Source of the DNA: CAYLKS01 sp964384205 [NCBI: uncultured bacterium]
GTDB taxonomy: Bacteria > JAGOEH01
DNA: 64,000 nt
NCBI GenBank assembly: GCA_964384205.1
Contig: CAYLKS010000008.1
Span: 5,929-69,928, forward strand
Direction of reading: 5' to 3'
This document shows positions 1-8,955 of this stretch, piece by piece. The position numbers were made by a program, and so were the translations under genes. How positions within the stretch are numbered: the first letter of the stretch is position 1; each line of letters starts with the position of its first letter. Below the pieces are notes generated by a model. That model worked only from the letters and a program-made list of their open reading frames with translations, was not told where the DNA came from and searched no databases.

Positions 1-1123
1 TTACTACAGATTCTATCCCATAATCAGCAGAGCTTCTGCTCATTTCAGATATTTCCACATTCCCATCTCTAACATCAATAATAGCAAGGTTTGTAGATGT
101 TTCAACAAGTCCTTCTATTGCCTGGCTCATTGCAATTACTCCATGAGGCAAAGAAACCAATAAATTTAAAATTCTATTACTATCTTCAACCGATAAACAA
201 CTCCCAACATTCTCTTTATAAGTAATTTCTAATGCTAAATCAGGATCTGTATTTTTATAATATTGTTTAGCTTTTTCAAAAGAATTTTCTAATATTTTAA
301 CAATTTCATCCGAACACTTTGCCATTCCTATAACAGCCGTAGCTTCTCGTGGAATTGCATTACGCTTATTGCCAGCTTTAAACTCTTTTATAACAAATTC
401 ATTACTTTTACTTAAATCAAAAAGCATACCCGCTAATAACTTAATAGAATTTGCTCTCCCTGTATTTATATCCATACCAGAATGTCCGCCCTTAAGTCCG
501 GAAACCTTTATCTCATAACCATCATACATTGTGTCTATAGTTTTAGCTTTAAATGTGATATTTGTATCTTTACCACCTGCACAACCTATTACAAATTCGC
601 CTTCTTCTTCACTATCAAGATTAAGTAAAATTTTACCACTTATAAAATCTTCCTTTAATCCAAAAGCACCTGTCAAACCAGTTTCTTCATCAACAGTTGC
701 CAACACCTCAATAGGGCCTGTTTTTACACCCGGATCTATAACAACAGCTAAAGCAGCAGCAAGACCAATACCATTATCAGCTCCTAAAGTAGTTCCATCT
801 GCCTTGATCCAATCACCGTCTCTTACCAATTCTATAGGATCTGTATCAAAATTAAATTTTTTATCTGAATTCTTCTCGCATACCATATCCATATGAGCCT
901 GTAACACTACTGTAGGTTTCTTCTCCATTCCTTTAGAAGCCGGTTTTTTGATTACTACATTACCCAAATCATCCTGTTTATACTCTAAATTATGTTTCTT
1001 AGCAAATTCCACCAAAAACTGACTAATCTTTTCCTCTTTTTTTGAAGAACGCGGTATTTGTCTAATTTGATCAAATATCTCCCATAATTTTTCAGGTTTT
1101 AATCCCTGTAAAACTTTATGCAT
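1..1123 (-). CDS. pepD: Cytosolic dipeptidase PepD, M20 family (C-terminus outside window)
   Basis: The frame is open from the ATG at 1121-1123 to the window edge, giving about 374 residues. Family members are about 480 residues long, so the C-terminus is missing only because of the window edge. The protein begins MHKVLQGLKPEKLWEIFDQI. It carries the M20 metal-ligand motif AHMDMV, the metal-bridging aspartate in GADNGIG, and the catalytic glutamate in TVDEETGL. The later motif GGHSGMDI marks the start of the lid domain in aminoacyl-histidine dipeptidases. The enzyme should hydrolyse dipeptides in the cytoplasm with two divalent metal ions. A strong Shine-Dalgarno (AGGAGGA) precedes the start, and a good promoter lies upstream at 1161-1188. 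It is transcribed separately from, but in the same direction as, the large operon ending at 1243. Confidence 0.92.
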   Translation of the reverse strand, partial: MHKVLQGLKPEKLWEIFDQIRQIPRSSKKEEKISQFLVEFAKKHNLEYKQDDLGNVVIKKPASKGMEKKPTVVLQAHMDMVCEKNSDKKFNFDTDPIELVRDGDWIKADGTTLGADNGIGLAAALAVVIDPGVKTGPIEVLATVDEETGLTGAFGLKEDFISGKILLNLDSEEEGEFVIGCAGGKDTNITFKAKTIDTMYDGYEIKVSGLKGGHSGMDINTGRANSIKLLAGMLFDLSKSNEFVIKEFKAGNKRNAIPREATAVIGMAKCSDEIVKILENSFEKAKQYYKNTDPDLALEITYKENVGSCLSVEDSNRILNLLVSLPHGVIAMSQAIEGLVETSTNLAIIDVRDGNVEISEMSRSSADYGIESVV

Positions 1124-1160
1124 ATTATCCTCCTGTTATTAAAAAGTTTTCAGATACTAT

Positions 1161-1188
1161 ATTATATAGAAAATATTTTTATTGTCAA
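1161..1188 (-). promoter_or_regulatory. Sigma-70-type promoter of pepD
   Basis: On the minus strand TTGACA (1183-1188) and TATAAT (1161-1166) are separated by 16 bp, both perfect consensus hexamers. The predicted transcript would have a leader of about 30 nt containing the pepD Shine-Dalgarno. This is visual motif recognition only. Confidence 0.6.
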
Positions 1189-1242
1189 TTACTTTAAAGG
1201 AAAATCTACAATTCAAGAAAAACTCTTTTTACTATTAATGAT

Positions 1243-1728
1243 TTAATATTTTAAATTTAGAATATTCCTCTCGTATCCTGCCAAATTATTTCTTAATTGT
1301 TGTAAACTAATTTTATTTAAATTCTCATTAATTTCTTTATTAAATGTTTCCAATACTCTAATAATTCTTCCTTTTAATTTCATATAATGTTGTGAATTTT
1401 TTTTATTACTTATTATAACAAATAATAAATTAATATAGTTATCTTTTAAATATTTATGTCTCTTAAATAATAACAACTTATTATTTCTAAATAATAAAAG
1501 TTGTGTTTTCTCTACACTTTCATCATAAATATGAATTATTGTATAATACTTCCCAAAAACAGCAGGGAAAATATGGAGCTTTTTATCTAATAATTGAGTA
1601 ATTCTCTCCTTACACTCATCATCACAGCAAAAAGAAACTACCTTCTCTGTAACAAAATTCCTGAAATCCTCAAAATTATCAAAATTGACCTCAAAAAGAT
1701 TTCTTTCTTTTAAAAAGGAATTAATCAT
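1243..1728 (-). CDS. Uncharacterised protein, possibly a degenerate PTS EIIA-like domain
   Basis: This is a 161-residue soluble protein with no confident family. Its start overlaps the stop of the upstream protease gene by 4 nt (ATGA), so it is translationally coupled and is the last gene of the long operon. The second half (LLFVIISNKKNSQHYMKLKG, then RIIRVLETF) resembles the closing strand-helix segment of EIIA domains of the fructose/nitrogen class. The segment that would hold the phosphorylated histidine (usually PH) reads HIFPAVFG, so that residue is absent. Two adjacent cysteines occur at residues 34-35. The EIIA resemblance is an inference by eye; a structure prediction would decide it. 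It could simply be a lineage-specific protein. Confidence 0.5.
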   Translation of the reverse strand: MINSFLKERNLFEVNFDNFEDFRNFVTEKVVSFCCDDECKERITQLLDKKLHIFPAVFGKYYTIIHIYDESVEKTQLLLFRNNKLLLFKRHKYLKDNYINLLFVIISNKKNSQHYMKLKGRIIRVLETFNKEINENLNKISLQQLRNNLAGYERNILNLKY

Positions 1729-3302
1729 TTGCTATTTTTTCTATAAATTTCTGCTAATTTTCTGGCCTCTTGAAAATATGATAAAATCAGCCTACAATTC
1801 TTATTTCTTTTATTAAAAATATAATCAGCTTTTTCTTCTCCCCATTGATATGCAACAATACTTTTAAGAACATAATTTTTTAAAATTTCTATATTATTTG
1901 TTAATTCTGAAGAATCGACTTCTATATCATTGTCTTTTAAATACTCCACAAATTGCATCATAATAGAATCATCAACATGAAAATTCTGTTCAAATTTTTC
2001 AAAATTTGTATCCAACGTTGCTTCATTCCATAATTTTTCAGCAAATTTAAATAAAGGCCTCTTTTCATTAAAAACAATCTCTTCTACAGTATTTGACAAA
2101 CTCCACCAATCTAATTTATAATCAGGAGAAATTCCTCCGCCACCATATACTTTTCTTTTATTTTTAGTATAAAAGACCTTAGAACTATCAGCACTTAATG
2201 AATCAATATCTTCATAAAAATACTCAAATAACTTTTTAGATTTATATGGTCTTTGAATTAATCTTCCCGATGGAGTATAATACTTAGCAATTGTCAGCAA
2301 AATAGAAGCACCATAACCTAATGGAAATTGTCTTTGCACTAATCCCTTACCAAAACTTCTTGTCCCTATAACTAAACCTCTATCCCAGTCCTGTATCGCA
2401 CCTGCAAAAATTTCTGATGCGCTTGCCGTTTGATGACTAATCAATAAAATCAAAGGAATAACTTTAAAATCAATCGAATCTGAAGAATAAAAAATCTCTA
2501 CAAAATCTTTGCTCCTACCTTTTGTTGATACTATTTCCTGATTACCTTTTAAAAATAAATCTATAATTTTAATAGCCTGATCTAATAGGCCTCCTGAATT
2601 TGTCCTTAAATCAACAATTAATTGCTTCATTCCCAAAGAATCTAATCTATATAAAGCATCTTTAAATTCAGAATAAGTCTGAGTACCAAAAGTAGAAATT
2701 TTTATATATCCAGTAGAATCATCTAATAAATAAGCATAAGGAATACTTTTTATATGTATCTTCTCTTTTGTTATATAAATAATAGATCTTTTGTCTTTTC
2801 TAACAATTTCTAATTTTATTTTTTTATCTTCGCTATTAAGTCTGCTTTTTACTTCTTCAAGAGATACATTTATTATACTATGATTATTAATTTTTATAAT
2901 CTTATCTCCAGGCCTTAATCCAGCTTTTGATGCGGGGGAACCATCAATAGTATTTATTATTGTCAAAAAACCGCCAATAAAATCATAACTTATACCAATA
3001 CCGTAAAAATCCCCTGTTATCTCTTCTTCAAATTTTTTTGCTTTCTCAGGAGAAATATATGTACAATGTGGGTCTAAACTTTCCAAAATCCCATTTATTG
3101 CACCTGTTATAATTTTATCAAAAGATACCTCATCAACATAATAATTTTTTACTAACTCAATAGTATTCGATAATAATTTTAGTAATTGCCCATCTGTAAG
3201 AACATTGCCTTGAGCAGTACATTTTATAAAAAATGTTGAATTAAATAATAAAATAAAACCCAATATAGAAACACCAACTCCAAGTATAAGCTTTTTCCTC
3301 AT
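1725..3302 (-). CDS. ctpA: C-terminal processing peptidase, S41 family
   Basis: This is a 525-residue periplasmic serine protease of the CtpA/Prc type, which trims the C-termini of exported proteins. An N-terminal hydrophobic segment (residues 4-22) is a signal peptide or anchor. A PDZ domain spans about 95-180 (start FYGIGISY, then GSPASKAGLRPGDKI). In the catalytic domain Ser294 lies in QTASASEIFAGA and Lys319 in GTRSFGKG. Their 25-residue spacing is typical of the family's Ser-Lys dyad. About 150 further residues follow the catalytic core. The start has a Shine-Dalgarno (AGGAAGAA). It is 27 nt downstream of the UspA-like gene in the ATPase operon, and its stop overlaps the next gene by 4 nt. 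Confidence 0.93.
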   Translation of the reverse strand: MRKKLILGVGVSILGFILLFNSTFFIKCTAQGNVLTDGQLLKLLSNTIELVKNYYVDEVSFDKIITGAINGILESLDPHCTYISPEKAKKFEEEITGDFYGIGISYDFIGGFLTIINTIDGSPASKAGLRPGDKIIKINNHSIINVSLEEVKSRLNSEDKKIKLEIVRKDKRSIIYITKEKIHIKSIPYAYLLDDSTGYIKISTFGTQTYSEFKDALYRLDSLGMKQLIVDLRTNSGGLLDQAIKIIDLFLKGNQEIVSTKGRSKDFVEIFYSSDSIDFKVIPLILLISHQTASASEIFAGAIQDWDRGLVIGTRSFGKGLVQRQFPLGYGASILLTIAKYYTPSGRLIQRPYKSKKLFEYFYEDIDSLSADSSKVFYTKNKRKVYGGGGISPDYKLDWWSLSNTVEEIVFNEKRPLFKFAEKLWNEATLDTNFEKFEQNFHVDDSIMMQFVEYLKDNDIEVDSSELTNNIEILKNYVLKSIVAYQWGEEKADYIFNKRNKNCRLILSYFQEARKLAEIYRKNSK

Positions 3303-3329
3303 TTCTTCCTATATCCTTATTTTATTAGT

Positions 3330-3773
3330 TTATACAAACAACACTGGCACCTTTGAATAATCAATAAGAGTATCATAATGCTTTTTAGATATAATTCCTT
3401 TCACTCCACCTTCCATTTTCTCAGATTTTGGAATTACAATCAAATCTACCTCATACTTTTCAGCAAAAAACAATATTCTATCCACAGGTTTCCCTTTATC
3501 CAGTTGAATAAATGTCTTAATATTCCTATCCAGTGCCAATTCTTCAAAATAATATAGATATTTCCACCCATTTTCTTCTAATTCTATTTCAGCCTCACCA
3601 TTTGTAATATTTTTAAATTGTGCATAATAAGAAATAGTCTGAATATCAATTATATTTATTGCGATTATAGTGGCTTTATGGATATTTGCAAAATCCAATA
3701 CCAAATCTGTGGAGTTAAAAGAATTATCACTACCATCAATATAATATAAAATTTTTTGAAATAAATCAGCCAT
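3330..3773 (-). CDS. Universal stress protein (UspA) family
   Basis: A 147-residue single Usp domain. It opens with ILYYIDGSDNSFNSTDLVLD, the usual first strand and Asp-containing loop. The region DLIVIPKSEKMEGGVKGIIS replaces the G-x2-G-x9-G(S/T) nucleotide loop of ATP-binding members, and the protein ends with the family-typical VPVLFV. The glycine loop is imperfect, so ATP binding is uncertain. The gene overlaps the end of V-ATPase subunit D by 8 nt and has its own Shine-Dalgarno (GAGGAAAAC). Its position directly after the ATPase genes suggests a role tied to energy state, but the sequence does not show which. Confidence 0.8.
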   Translation of the reverse strand: MADLFQKILYYIDGSDNSFNSTDLVLDFANIHKATIIAINIIDIQTISYYAQFKNITNGEAEIELEENGWKYLYYFEELALDRNIKTFIQLDKGKPVDRILFFAEKYEVDLIVIPKSEKMEGGVKGIISKKHYDTLIDYSKVPVLFV

Positions 3774-4410
3774 TGTTTTCCTCTTTTTTGAGGTTAAGTT
3801 TTGCTTTTATTTTTTTCATTCTAAAAAATTCTTCTTTTTCTTGCTCTTCTAAAATTTCCGATATTTTTTTTATAGTGTTTTTATATTGAGGAATAAAAAT
3901 ATTATCAAGTGCATTTACTCTTCTATTATTCTTTTTTATCTCTTCTGCCAGCTTGACAATCGAAGTTTTCACTTCTATCCATTCAATAAATTGTTCTATA
4001 AGATCTCCCATTTCTATAGAACATTTATTTAAATAATGATTGGAAGATACAAGACTAATATTTTTCAAAATATCAAACTCTTTCTTTTTTACTGTAATAG
4101 ATGGAATATAAACTCCCATAACACTCATTTCTGTAACATTTAATTCTATTTCTGTACGGAAATTTTGAATTAATTCTTCAAAATTTTTTTTACCAGAAAG
4201 CGCAATTCCATATTTTAAATTTTCCCTGATATCATTAAACTTTTTAAAAATATCTATACTTAACCTTTTTAATTTATGTATCTGAGACATAAATTCCATC
4301 ATAAGAACTTCTTTTTTCTGTTCTAAAAGCTCATATCCTTGCTGAGCAAATTTCAAATTTTCTTTTGTTTTTAATAGATTTGATTTCGTAGGTTTAATAG
4401 GTACTGCCAT
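3766..4410 (-). CDS. atpD: V-type ATP synthase/ATPase subunit D
   Basis: This 214-residue protein is the central rotor shaft of the V1 sector. It begins with the conserved segment PTKSNLLKTKENLKFAQQGY and is almost entirely helical with two long coiled-coil arms, as expected for subunit D. The length matches the family. It follows atpB with a 1-nt gap and ends inside the start of the UspA-like gene. It couples ATP hydrolysis in A3B3 to rotation of the membrane ring. Confidence 0.95.
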   Translation of the reverse strand: MAVPIKPTKSNLLKTKENLKFAQQGYELLEQKKEVLMMEFMSQIHKLKRLSIDIFKKFNDIRENLKYGIALSGKKNFEELIQNFRTEIELNVTEMSVMGVYIPSITVKKKEFDILKNISLVSSNHYLNKCSIEMGDLIEQFIEWIEVKTSIVKLAEEIKKNNRRVNALDNIFIPQYKNTIKKISEILEEQEKEEFFRMKKIKAKLNLKKEENNG

Positions 4411-4411
4411 A

Positions 4412-5803
4412 TTAGAACATCTCTTCTAAATCTTTTTTATAATATTTCTTTATTTCTTCTTCTTTTACACGAGTTAAAACCTCTTTAGGTAAAATAGAAA
4501 GCAATTTCCACCCTATATCCAATGTTTCTTCTATCTCTCTATTTACATCACCCTGCCCTATGAATTCCTCTTCAAACCTTCTACCAAATTCCATAAATTT
4601 TTTATCCGTATCAGATAATTCCTCTTCTCCAATAACAGAAGCAAGAGCACGGACAGATTGTACATTAGCATATGCAGCATATAGCTGGCTTGCTAAATTC
4701 GGATGATCTTCCCTTGTCATCCCTTTTCCAATACAGTCTTTCATCAATCTTGATAATGAAGGGAGCACACTTATAGGTGGATATATATTCTGAGCATACA
4801 ATTCTCTTGAAAGAACTATTTGCCCTTCTGTTATATAGCCTGTTAAATCAGGGATAGGATGAGTAATATCATCATTAGGCATAGAAAGAATTGGCAATTG
4901 AGTTATAGAACCTTTTTTGTTTTTTATACGCCCGGTTCTTTCATATAAAGAAGCAAGGTCACTATACATATAACCTGGATATCCTTTTCTTGATGGAACT
5001 TCCTCTCTTGATGTTGCAATTTCTCTTAAAGCTTCACAATAATTTGTCATATCTGTGAGTATAACAAGAACATGATATTCAAGCTCAAATGCGAAATACT
5101 CAGCTGTAGTAAGTGCTGCTCTTGGTGTTACAATTCTTTCAATTGTTGGGTCATCAGCAATATTTAAAAATAAAATCACTCGATTCAAAGCACCTGTTTT
5201 CTCAAATTCATTTTTGAAAAAGTCTGCATCATCATTTTTTATTCCCATTGCAGCAAAAATTATAATAAAATTCTCATCTTTTCCTATTTTCGCTTGTTTA
5301 ACAATCTGTGCTGCAATCTTATTATGCGGTAAACCAGCACCTGTAAAAATAGGCAATTTCTGTCCTCTAACCAATGTATTCATGCCGTCAATAGTTGAAA
5401 TTCCTGTTTGAATAAAATCCACAGGATATTCTCTCGACACAGGATTAATCGCCATACCATTAATATCTAAAAATTTTTCTGGTGTTGGCTCCGGCAACCC
5501 GTCTATAGGCCTACCTATACCATTTAATACTCTTCCAAGCATCTCTTCAGAAACACCAATTTTTAAAGTATCTCCTAAAAATTTAATCCTTGTCTTATCC
5601 TTAGATAAACCATAAGTTCCTTCAAATACCTGGACTGCAGCATAATTTTCTGCAACTTCAAGAACTGTACCGAATTTCTTTCTACCAAATTGATCTGTTA
5701 TTTCAACCAATTCATTATATGCTACATTTTCAGTATTTTCTACAAATATAATAGGACCATCTATTTTATTTACACCTAAATATTCTTTTTTTATTCGAAC
5801 CAT
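4412..5803 (-). CDS. atpB: V-type ATP synthase/ATPase subunit B
   Basis: This 463-residue protein is the non-catalytic nucleotide-binding subunit of the V1 hexamer. It is recognised from [20 protein letters not shown] at the N-terminus, [18 protein letters not shown] where subunit A has its P-loop, and [20 protein letters not shown] near the subunit interface. A canonical Walker A lysine is absent, as is normal for subunit B. It lies 13 nt downstream of atpA and 1 nt before atpD. Confidence 0.97.
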   Translation of the reverse strand: MVRIKKEYLGVNKIDGPIIFVENTENVAYNELVEITDQFGRKKFGTVLEVAENYAAVQVFEGTYGLSKDKTRIKFLGDTLKIGVSEEMLGRVLNGIGRPIDGLPEPTPEKFLDINGMAINPVSREYPVDFIQTGISTIDGMNTLVRGQKLPIFTGAGLPHNKIAAQIVKQAKIGKDENFIIIFAAMGIKNDDADFFKNEFEKTGALNRVILFLNIADDPTIERIVTPRAALTTAEYFAFELEYHVLVILTDMTNYCEALREIATSREEVPSRKGYPGYMYSDLASLYERTGRIKNKKGSITQLPILSMPNDDITHPIPDLTGYITEGQIVLSRELYAQNIYPPISVLPSLSRLMKDCIGKGMTREDHPNLASQLYAAYANVQSVRALASVIGEEELSDTDKKFMEFGRRFEEEFIGQGDVNREIEETLDIGWKLLSILPKEVLTRVKEEEIKKYYKKDLEEMF

Positions 5804-5816
5804 AACTTACCTTCCA

Positions 5817-7589
5817 TTATCCATAAATTAATTCTAATTTTTCGAATTCCTTATCTATCTCATCTTTAAACTTTCTCAGTTCTTCTAATTGATCTTCTGT
5901 AAACGAATTCTTCACTCTCATTATTTTATGAAATACAGATAGATTATGAACCCTTGTAATAGGACAACCATTAGTAATTACTTTTGTCGCTTTAGTATAA
6001 AAATAATAAATTAAATCAAACATAAGCAACTGTTTTTTCGGAGAACAAAAAGTATCAACCGGATCAAATGCGCCTTGCTGTAAAAAGGCTGTTTTTATCA
6101 TATAAGCAATTTCTAATATCAACCTTTGATCATCCGGCAGAGCATCAGCCCCAACTAATTTAACAATCTGTTGTAGTTTTTCTTCCTTTTGCAGTATATC
6201 AAGTCCCCACGCTCGCATTTTATCCCACTCTATATTTTCTACTATACTATTCCAATAATCTACAATATAATCTGTGTACTGACTATAACTTTCAAGCCAT
6301 GAAATAGCTGGAAAATGCCTTGAACTTGCTAATTCTCTATTAAGAGCCCAAAAACATCTTGTAAATCTTTTTGTATGCATGGTTACAGGCTCAGAAAAAT
6401 CACCACCCGGAGGAGATACAGCACCTATAACTGATACTGAACCTTCTCTTTCATCAGCTGATACAATTGCCCGACCAGCACGTTCATAAAACTCTGCAAG
6501 CTTGGATGGTAAATACGCTGGATACCCTTCATCAGCCGGCATCTCCTCTAATCTACCTGATAATTCTCTTAATGCCTCAGCCCATCGTGAGGTAGAATCC
6601 GCCATTATAGCAACATTATATCCCATATCTCTGTAATACTCTGCCATAGTTATACCTGTATAAATACTGGATTCTCTAGCTGTAACCGGCATATTAGAAG
6701 TATTTGCAATTAATATTGTCCTTTCCATCAAAGGCTGACCAGATTTCGGATCTATTAAATGAGGGAACTCATCCAGAACCTGAGTCATCTCATTACCTCT
6801 TTCACCACAGCCAATATATACAATAATATCAGCATCACTCCATTTTGCAAGCTGATGTTGAGTAACTGTTTTTCCAGTTCCAAATCCACCTGGTATAGCA
6901 GCTACTCCTCCCTTAACTATTGGAAAAAAGAAATCTATCACCCTTTGGCCTGTTATAAGGGGGAGATCTGGAGACAATCTTTTTACAATAGGCCTTGGTA
7001 TTCTAATTGGCCAGAAATGTGCCATCTTTATACTATGTTTTGTACCATATTCATCTTCAATAATTGCAATTTCCTCTTCTATTGTATATTCTCCTTTTTC
7101 TGCAATATCAATAAGAGTCCCTGTTACACCAGGTGGCGGCATAATCTTATTCTTAATTAATTTTGATTCCTGAACTTCTCCCAGAATATTATTAGTTTTT
7201 ATTTTATCACCTTTTTTAGCTGTAGGTATAAATTCCCATTTCCTCTTATTATCCAATGCTAAAATATTAATACCTCGTTTAATAAAAGAATCATTGCTTA
7301 TTTTTTCTATTTTATCAAGAGGCCTTTGAATTCCATCAAAAATTGAACTAATCAATCCTGGTCCCAATTGAGCTGAAATCAATTTACCAGTCGAAACTAT
7401 TTTTTCACCAGGTTTTACCCCTGAAGTATCTTCATAAACCTGAACAATAAAACGTTCATTGAATATTTTAATTACCTCTCCAATAAGATTTTCATTTCCC
7501 ACATAAACCTGATCCCCCATATTTATTTCTGGAATGCCAACTCCTTCGACAACAGGTCCAGTTATTTTTATAATTCTTCCTTCTTGCAT
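5817..7589 (-). CDS. atpA: V-type ATP synthase/ATPase catalytic subunit A
   Basis: The longest possible frame starts at 7646, but I place the start at the ATG of 7587-7589. It follows the subunit E stop by 1 nt, has a GGGAG Shine-Dalgarno, and gives the typical N-terminus MQEGRIIKITGPVVEGVGIP and a normal length of 590 residues. The P-loop GGFGTGKT is at residues 234-241, with catalytic Lys240. The characteristic bulge domain precedes it (about 110-190). PADEGYPAYLPSKLAEFYER and VSPPGGDFSEPVT are conserved catalytic-domain segments. The subunit hydrolyses or makes ATP in the cytoplasmic V1 head. Confidence 0.97.
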   Translation of the reverse strand: MQEGRIIKITGPVVEGVGIPEINMGDQVYVGNENLIGEVIKIFNERFIVQVYEDTSGVKPGEKIVSTGKLISAQLGPGLISSIFDGIQRPLDKIEKISNDSFIKRGINILALDNKRKWEFIPTAKKGDKIKTNNILGEVQESKLIKNKIMPPPGVTGTLIDIAEKGEYTIEEEIAIIEDEYGTKHSIKMAHFWPIRIPRPIVKRLSPDLPLITGQRVIDFFFPIVKGGVAAIPGGFGTGKTVTQHQLAKWSDADIIVYIGCGERGNEMTQVLDEFPHLIDPKSGQPLMERTILIANTSNMPVTARESSIYTGITMAEYYRDMGYNVAIMADSTSRWAEALRELSGRLEEMPADEGYPAYLPSKLAEFYERAGRAIVSADEREGSVSVIGAVSPPGGDFSEPVTMHTKRFTRCFWALNRELASSRHFPAISWLESYSQYTDYIVDYWNSIVENIEWDKMRAWGLDILQKEEKLQQIVKLVGADALPDDQRLILEIAYMIKTAFLQQGAFDPVDTFCSPKKQLLMFDLIYYFYTKATKVITNGCPITRVHNLSVFHKIMRVKNSFTEDQLEELRKFKDEIDKEFEKLELIYG

Positions 7590-7590
7590 T

Positions 7591-8196
7591 TTATTCCATC
7601 TCCCGCGGAAAAATTTGTTTGAGAATTTCATACTTATAATTATCAAACCATTGAGAAAATAAATTAGTTATAGTATAATCAAAAATGAAATGCTCTTTTA
7701 TATTTCTCAAAATAAATCCATCAGATTTATTAAATTCAAATTTTACCTTTTTATCAATTTCCGCTACCTTAGATTGTAATTTTTTATTAATCGCATTATA
7801 ATCTTTTTCATTAATCAATAACTCACTTCCATCTTTTTCTATTAAATTAACATTATCAAAAAGCTGTCTTTCTAAAAAAGAAAAATATTCCTGAGTTGCT
7901 AACCATTCCTTAACTTTATCAAAAATTAAATTTTTAATTTTGTCTAATTCTTCCTGTTTTAAAGTAAGAATAAAATTTCTTCTTTTCAATTCCAGTTCTG
8001 TTTTTTTACGTTCATATTCTAATTCCAATTTTAATTTACCATCTTTTATTAATTTTTCTTTAGTTTCTTCTGCTTCTTTTTTGAAAGGGCGAAGGTTTCT
8101 TTCCTTTGCTTTTTTAGCTAAATCTATTATCTTCTTTGCCTCTTCTTCTGCACTACTTAAAACCGTTTGTATCATTTTATTTATTTTATCTTCCAT
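7591..8196 (-). CDS. atpE: V-type ATP synthase/ATPase subunit E
   Basis: This 201-residue protein has the layout of the peripheral stalk subunit E. A long charged N-terminal helix (about residues 1-90, rich in E, K and A, including AEEEAKKIIDLAKKAKERN) is followed by a compact C-terminal domain with GFILRN, like the GGFI(L)R segment of the family. It would pair with the small H/G-type subunit encoded at 11848-12168 as a stator stalk. It sits between subunits F and A in the operon, with its stop 1 nt before the atpA start. Confidence 0.88.
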   Translation of the reverse strand: MEDKINKMIQTVLSSAEEEAKKIIDLAKKAKERNLRPFKKEAEETKEKLIKDGKLKLELEYERKKTELELKRRNFILTLKQEELDKIKNLIFDKVKEWLATQEYFSFLERQLFDNVNLIEKDGSELLINEKDYNAINKKLQSKVAEIDKKVKFEFNKSDGFILRNIKEHFIFDYTITNLFSQWFDNYKYEILKQIFPREME

Positions 8197-8217
8197 AATA
8201 ACATTTCCCTGCTGATA

Positions 8218-8526
8218 TTAAATTTTGATCCCAATAACTTTCTGAATAAATTCCTGTAAATTCTCTTCTTTAAATTCACTATCAGTATCAGGTATTTCAA
8301 AAAACACAGGTTTTGCTCTTTTTAAATAATCATCAAATTTTTGTCCTACTATTTCTCTAATAAATGAATTATAAATAATCATCCCTATTTCTTCTTTTTT
8401 GATAAGATTCTCTATAGTATTTAAAATATTCCCATAATCAGCATCAGCTTCAAATACCTGACCGTCTATTCCAATCAATTTAAATGTATTTACAGTGAAA
8501 TAATCGCCAATAACATAAAGTTGCAT
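8218..8526 (-). CDS. atpF: V-type ATP synthase/ATPase subunit F
   Basis: This 102-residue protein begins MQLYVIGDYFTVNTFKLIGI, the usual start of the small central-stalk subunit F (VIGD, then a GI/DG loop). The motif IGMIIYNSFIREIVGQ matches the strand-helix unit of its Rossmann-like fold. The length is typical. It binds subunit D in the rotor and can modulate hydrolysis. It lies between subunits K and E. Confidence 0.9.
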   Translation of the reverse strand: MQLYVIGDYFTVNTFKLIGIDGQVFEADADYGNILNTIENLIKKEEIGMIIYNSFIREIVGQKFDDYLKRAKPVFFEIPDTDSEFKEENLQEFIQKVIGIKI

Positions 8527-8540
8527 TAGTTGCCTCGAAT

Positions 8541-8936
8541 TTAGATTTTTGTAAGCAATAAGATACTAATAATCAAACCATATATTGCAATACCTTCTGC
8601 AAGACCTACAAAAATCAATGATCTACCGAATAATTCTGGCTTCTCTGTAATTGAACCAATTGCAGCTGAACCAACATTTGAAACAGCTATCCCTGCACCA
8701 ATTGTCGATAATCCCGTTGCAAGAGCAATAGCAATAAAACCCAGACCTGGATTTATACTTTTGCTTTGAGAAGCAGAAGCTGTTTCTACTGCTTTTTCAG
8801 CATTTATATTATGTCCCTGCCCCTGACCATGAACGAATGTTAAGGGAATACCAATTATAAAAAGAGTAATAGCAACAAAAATTAATATCTGGTTGAATCT
8901 TTTCATTGCTTTAAGACTTCTGTTTAATGCTTCCAT
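8541..8936 (-). CDS. atpK: V-type ATPase membrane rotor subunit K (c subunit) with N-terminal extension
   Basis: I choose the ATG at 8934-8936. The GTG 9 nt upstream falls inside the Shine-Dalgarno (GGAGTG), so it is an unlikely start. The 131-residue product has a single c-type hairpin: helix 1 about 63-92 (GLGFIAIALATGLSTIGAGI) and helix 2 about 105-129. The ion-carrying Glu114 lies in FVGLAEGIAIYG. An extra hydrophobic segment (about 16-36) followed by HGQGQGHN precedes the hairpin and looks like a cleavable signal or third membrane span. Glu114 is followed by Gly rather than the Ser/Thr often seen in sodium-binding single-hairpin rings. The coupling ion cannot be settled from this alone. 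Confidence 0.93.
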   Translation of the reverse strand: MEALNRSLKAMKRFNQILIFVAITLFIIGIPLTFVHGQGQGHNINAEKAVETASASQSKSINPGLGFIAIALATGLSTIGAGIAVSNVGSAAIGSITEKPELFGRSLIFVGLAEGIAIYGLIISILLLTKI

Positions 8937-8955
8937 TTCTTTCACTCCTTTTTAA

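Noticed and set aside
531-896. Plus-strand open frame of 121 codons
   Set aside because: It lies wholly antisense to the conserved pepD coding sequence, has low-complexity Ser/Pro/Leu content, and no Shine-Dalgarno; it is a shadow of the real gene.
6759-7160. Plus-strand open frame of 133 codons within atpA
   Set aside because: It is antisense to the catalytic core of V-ATPase subunit A and has no recognisable domain.
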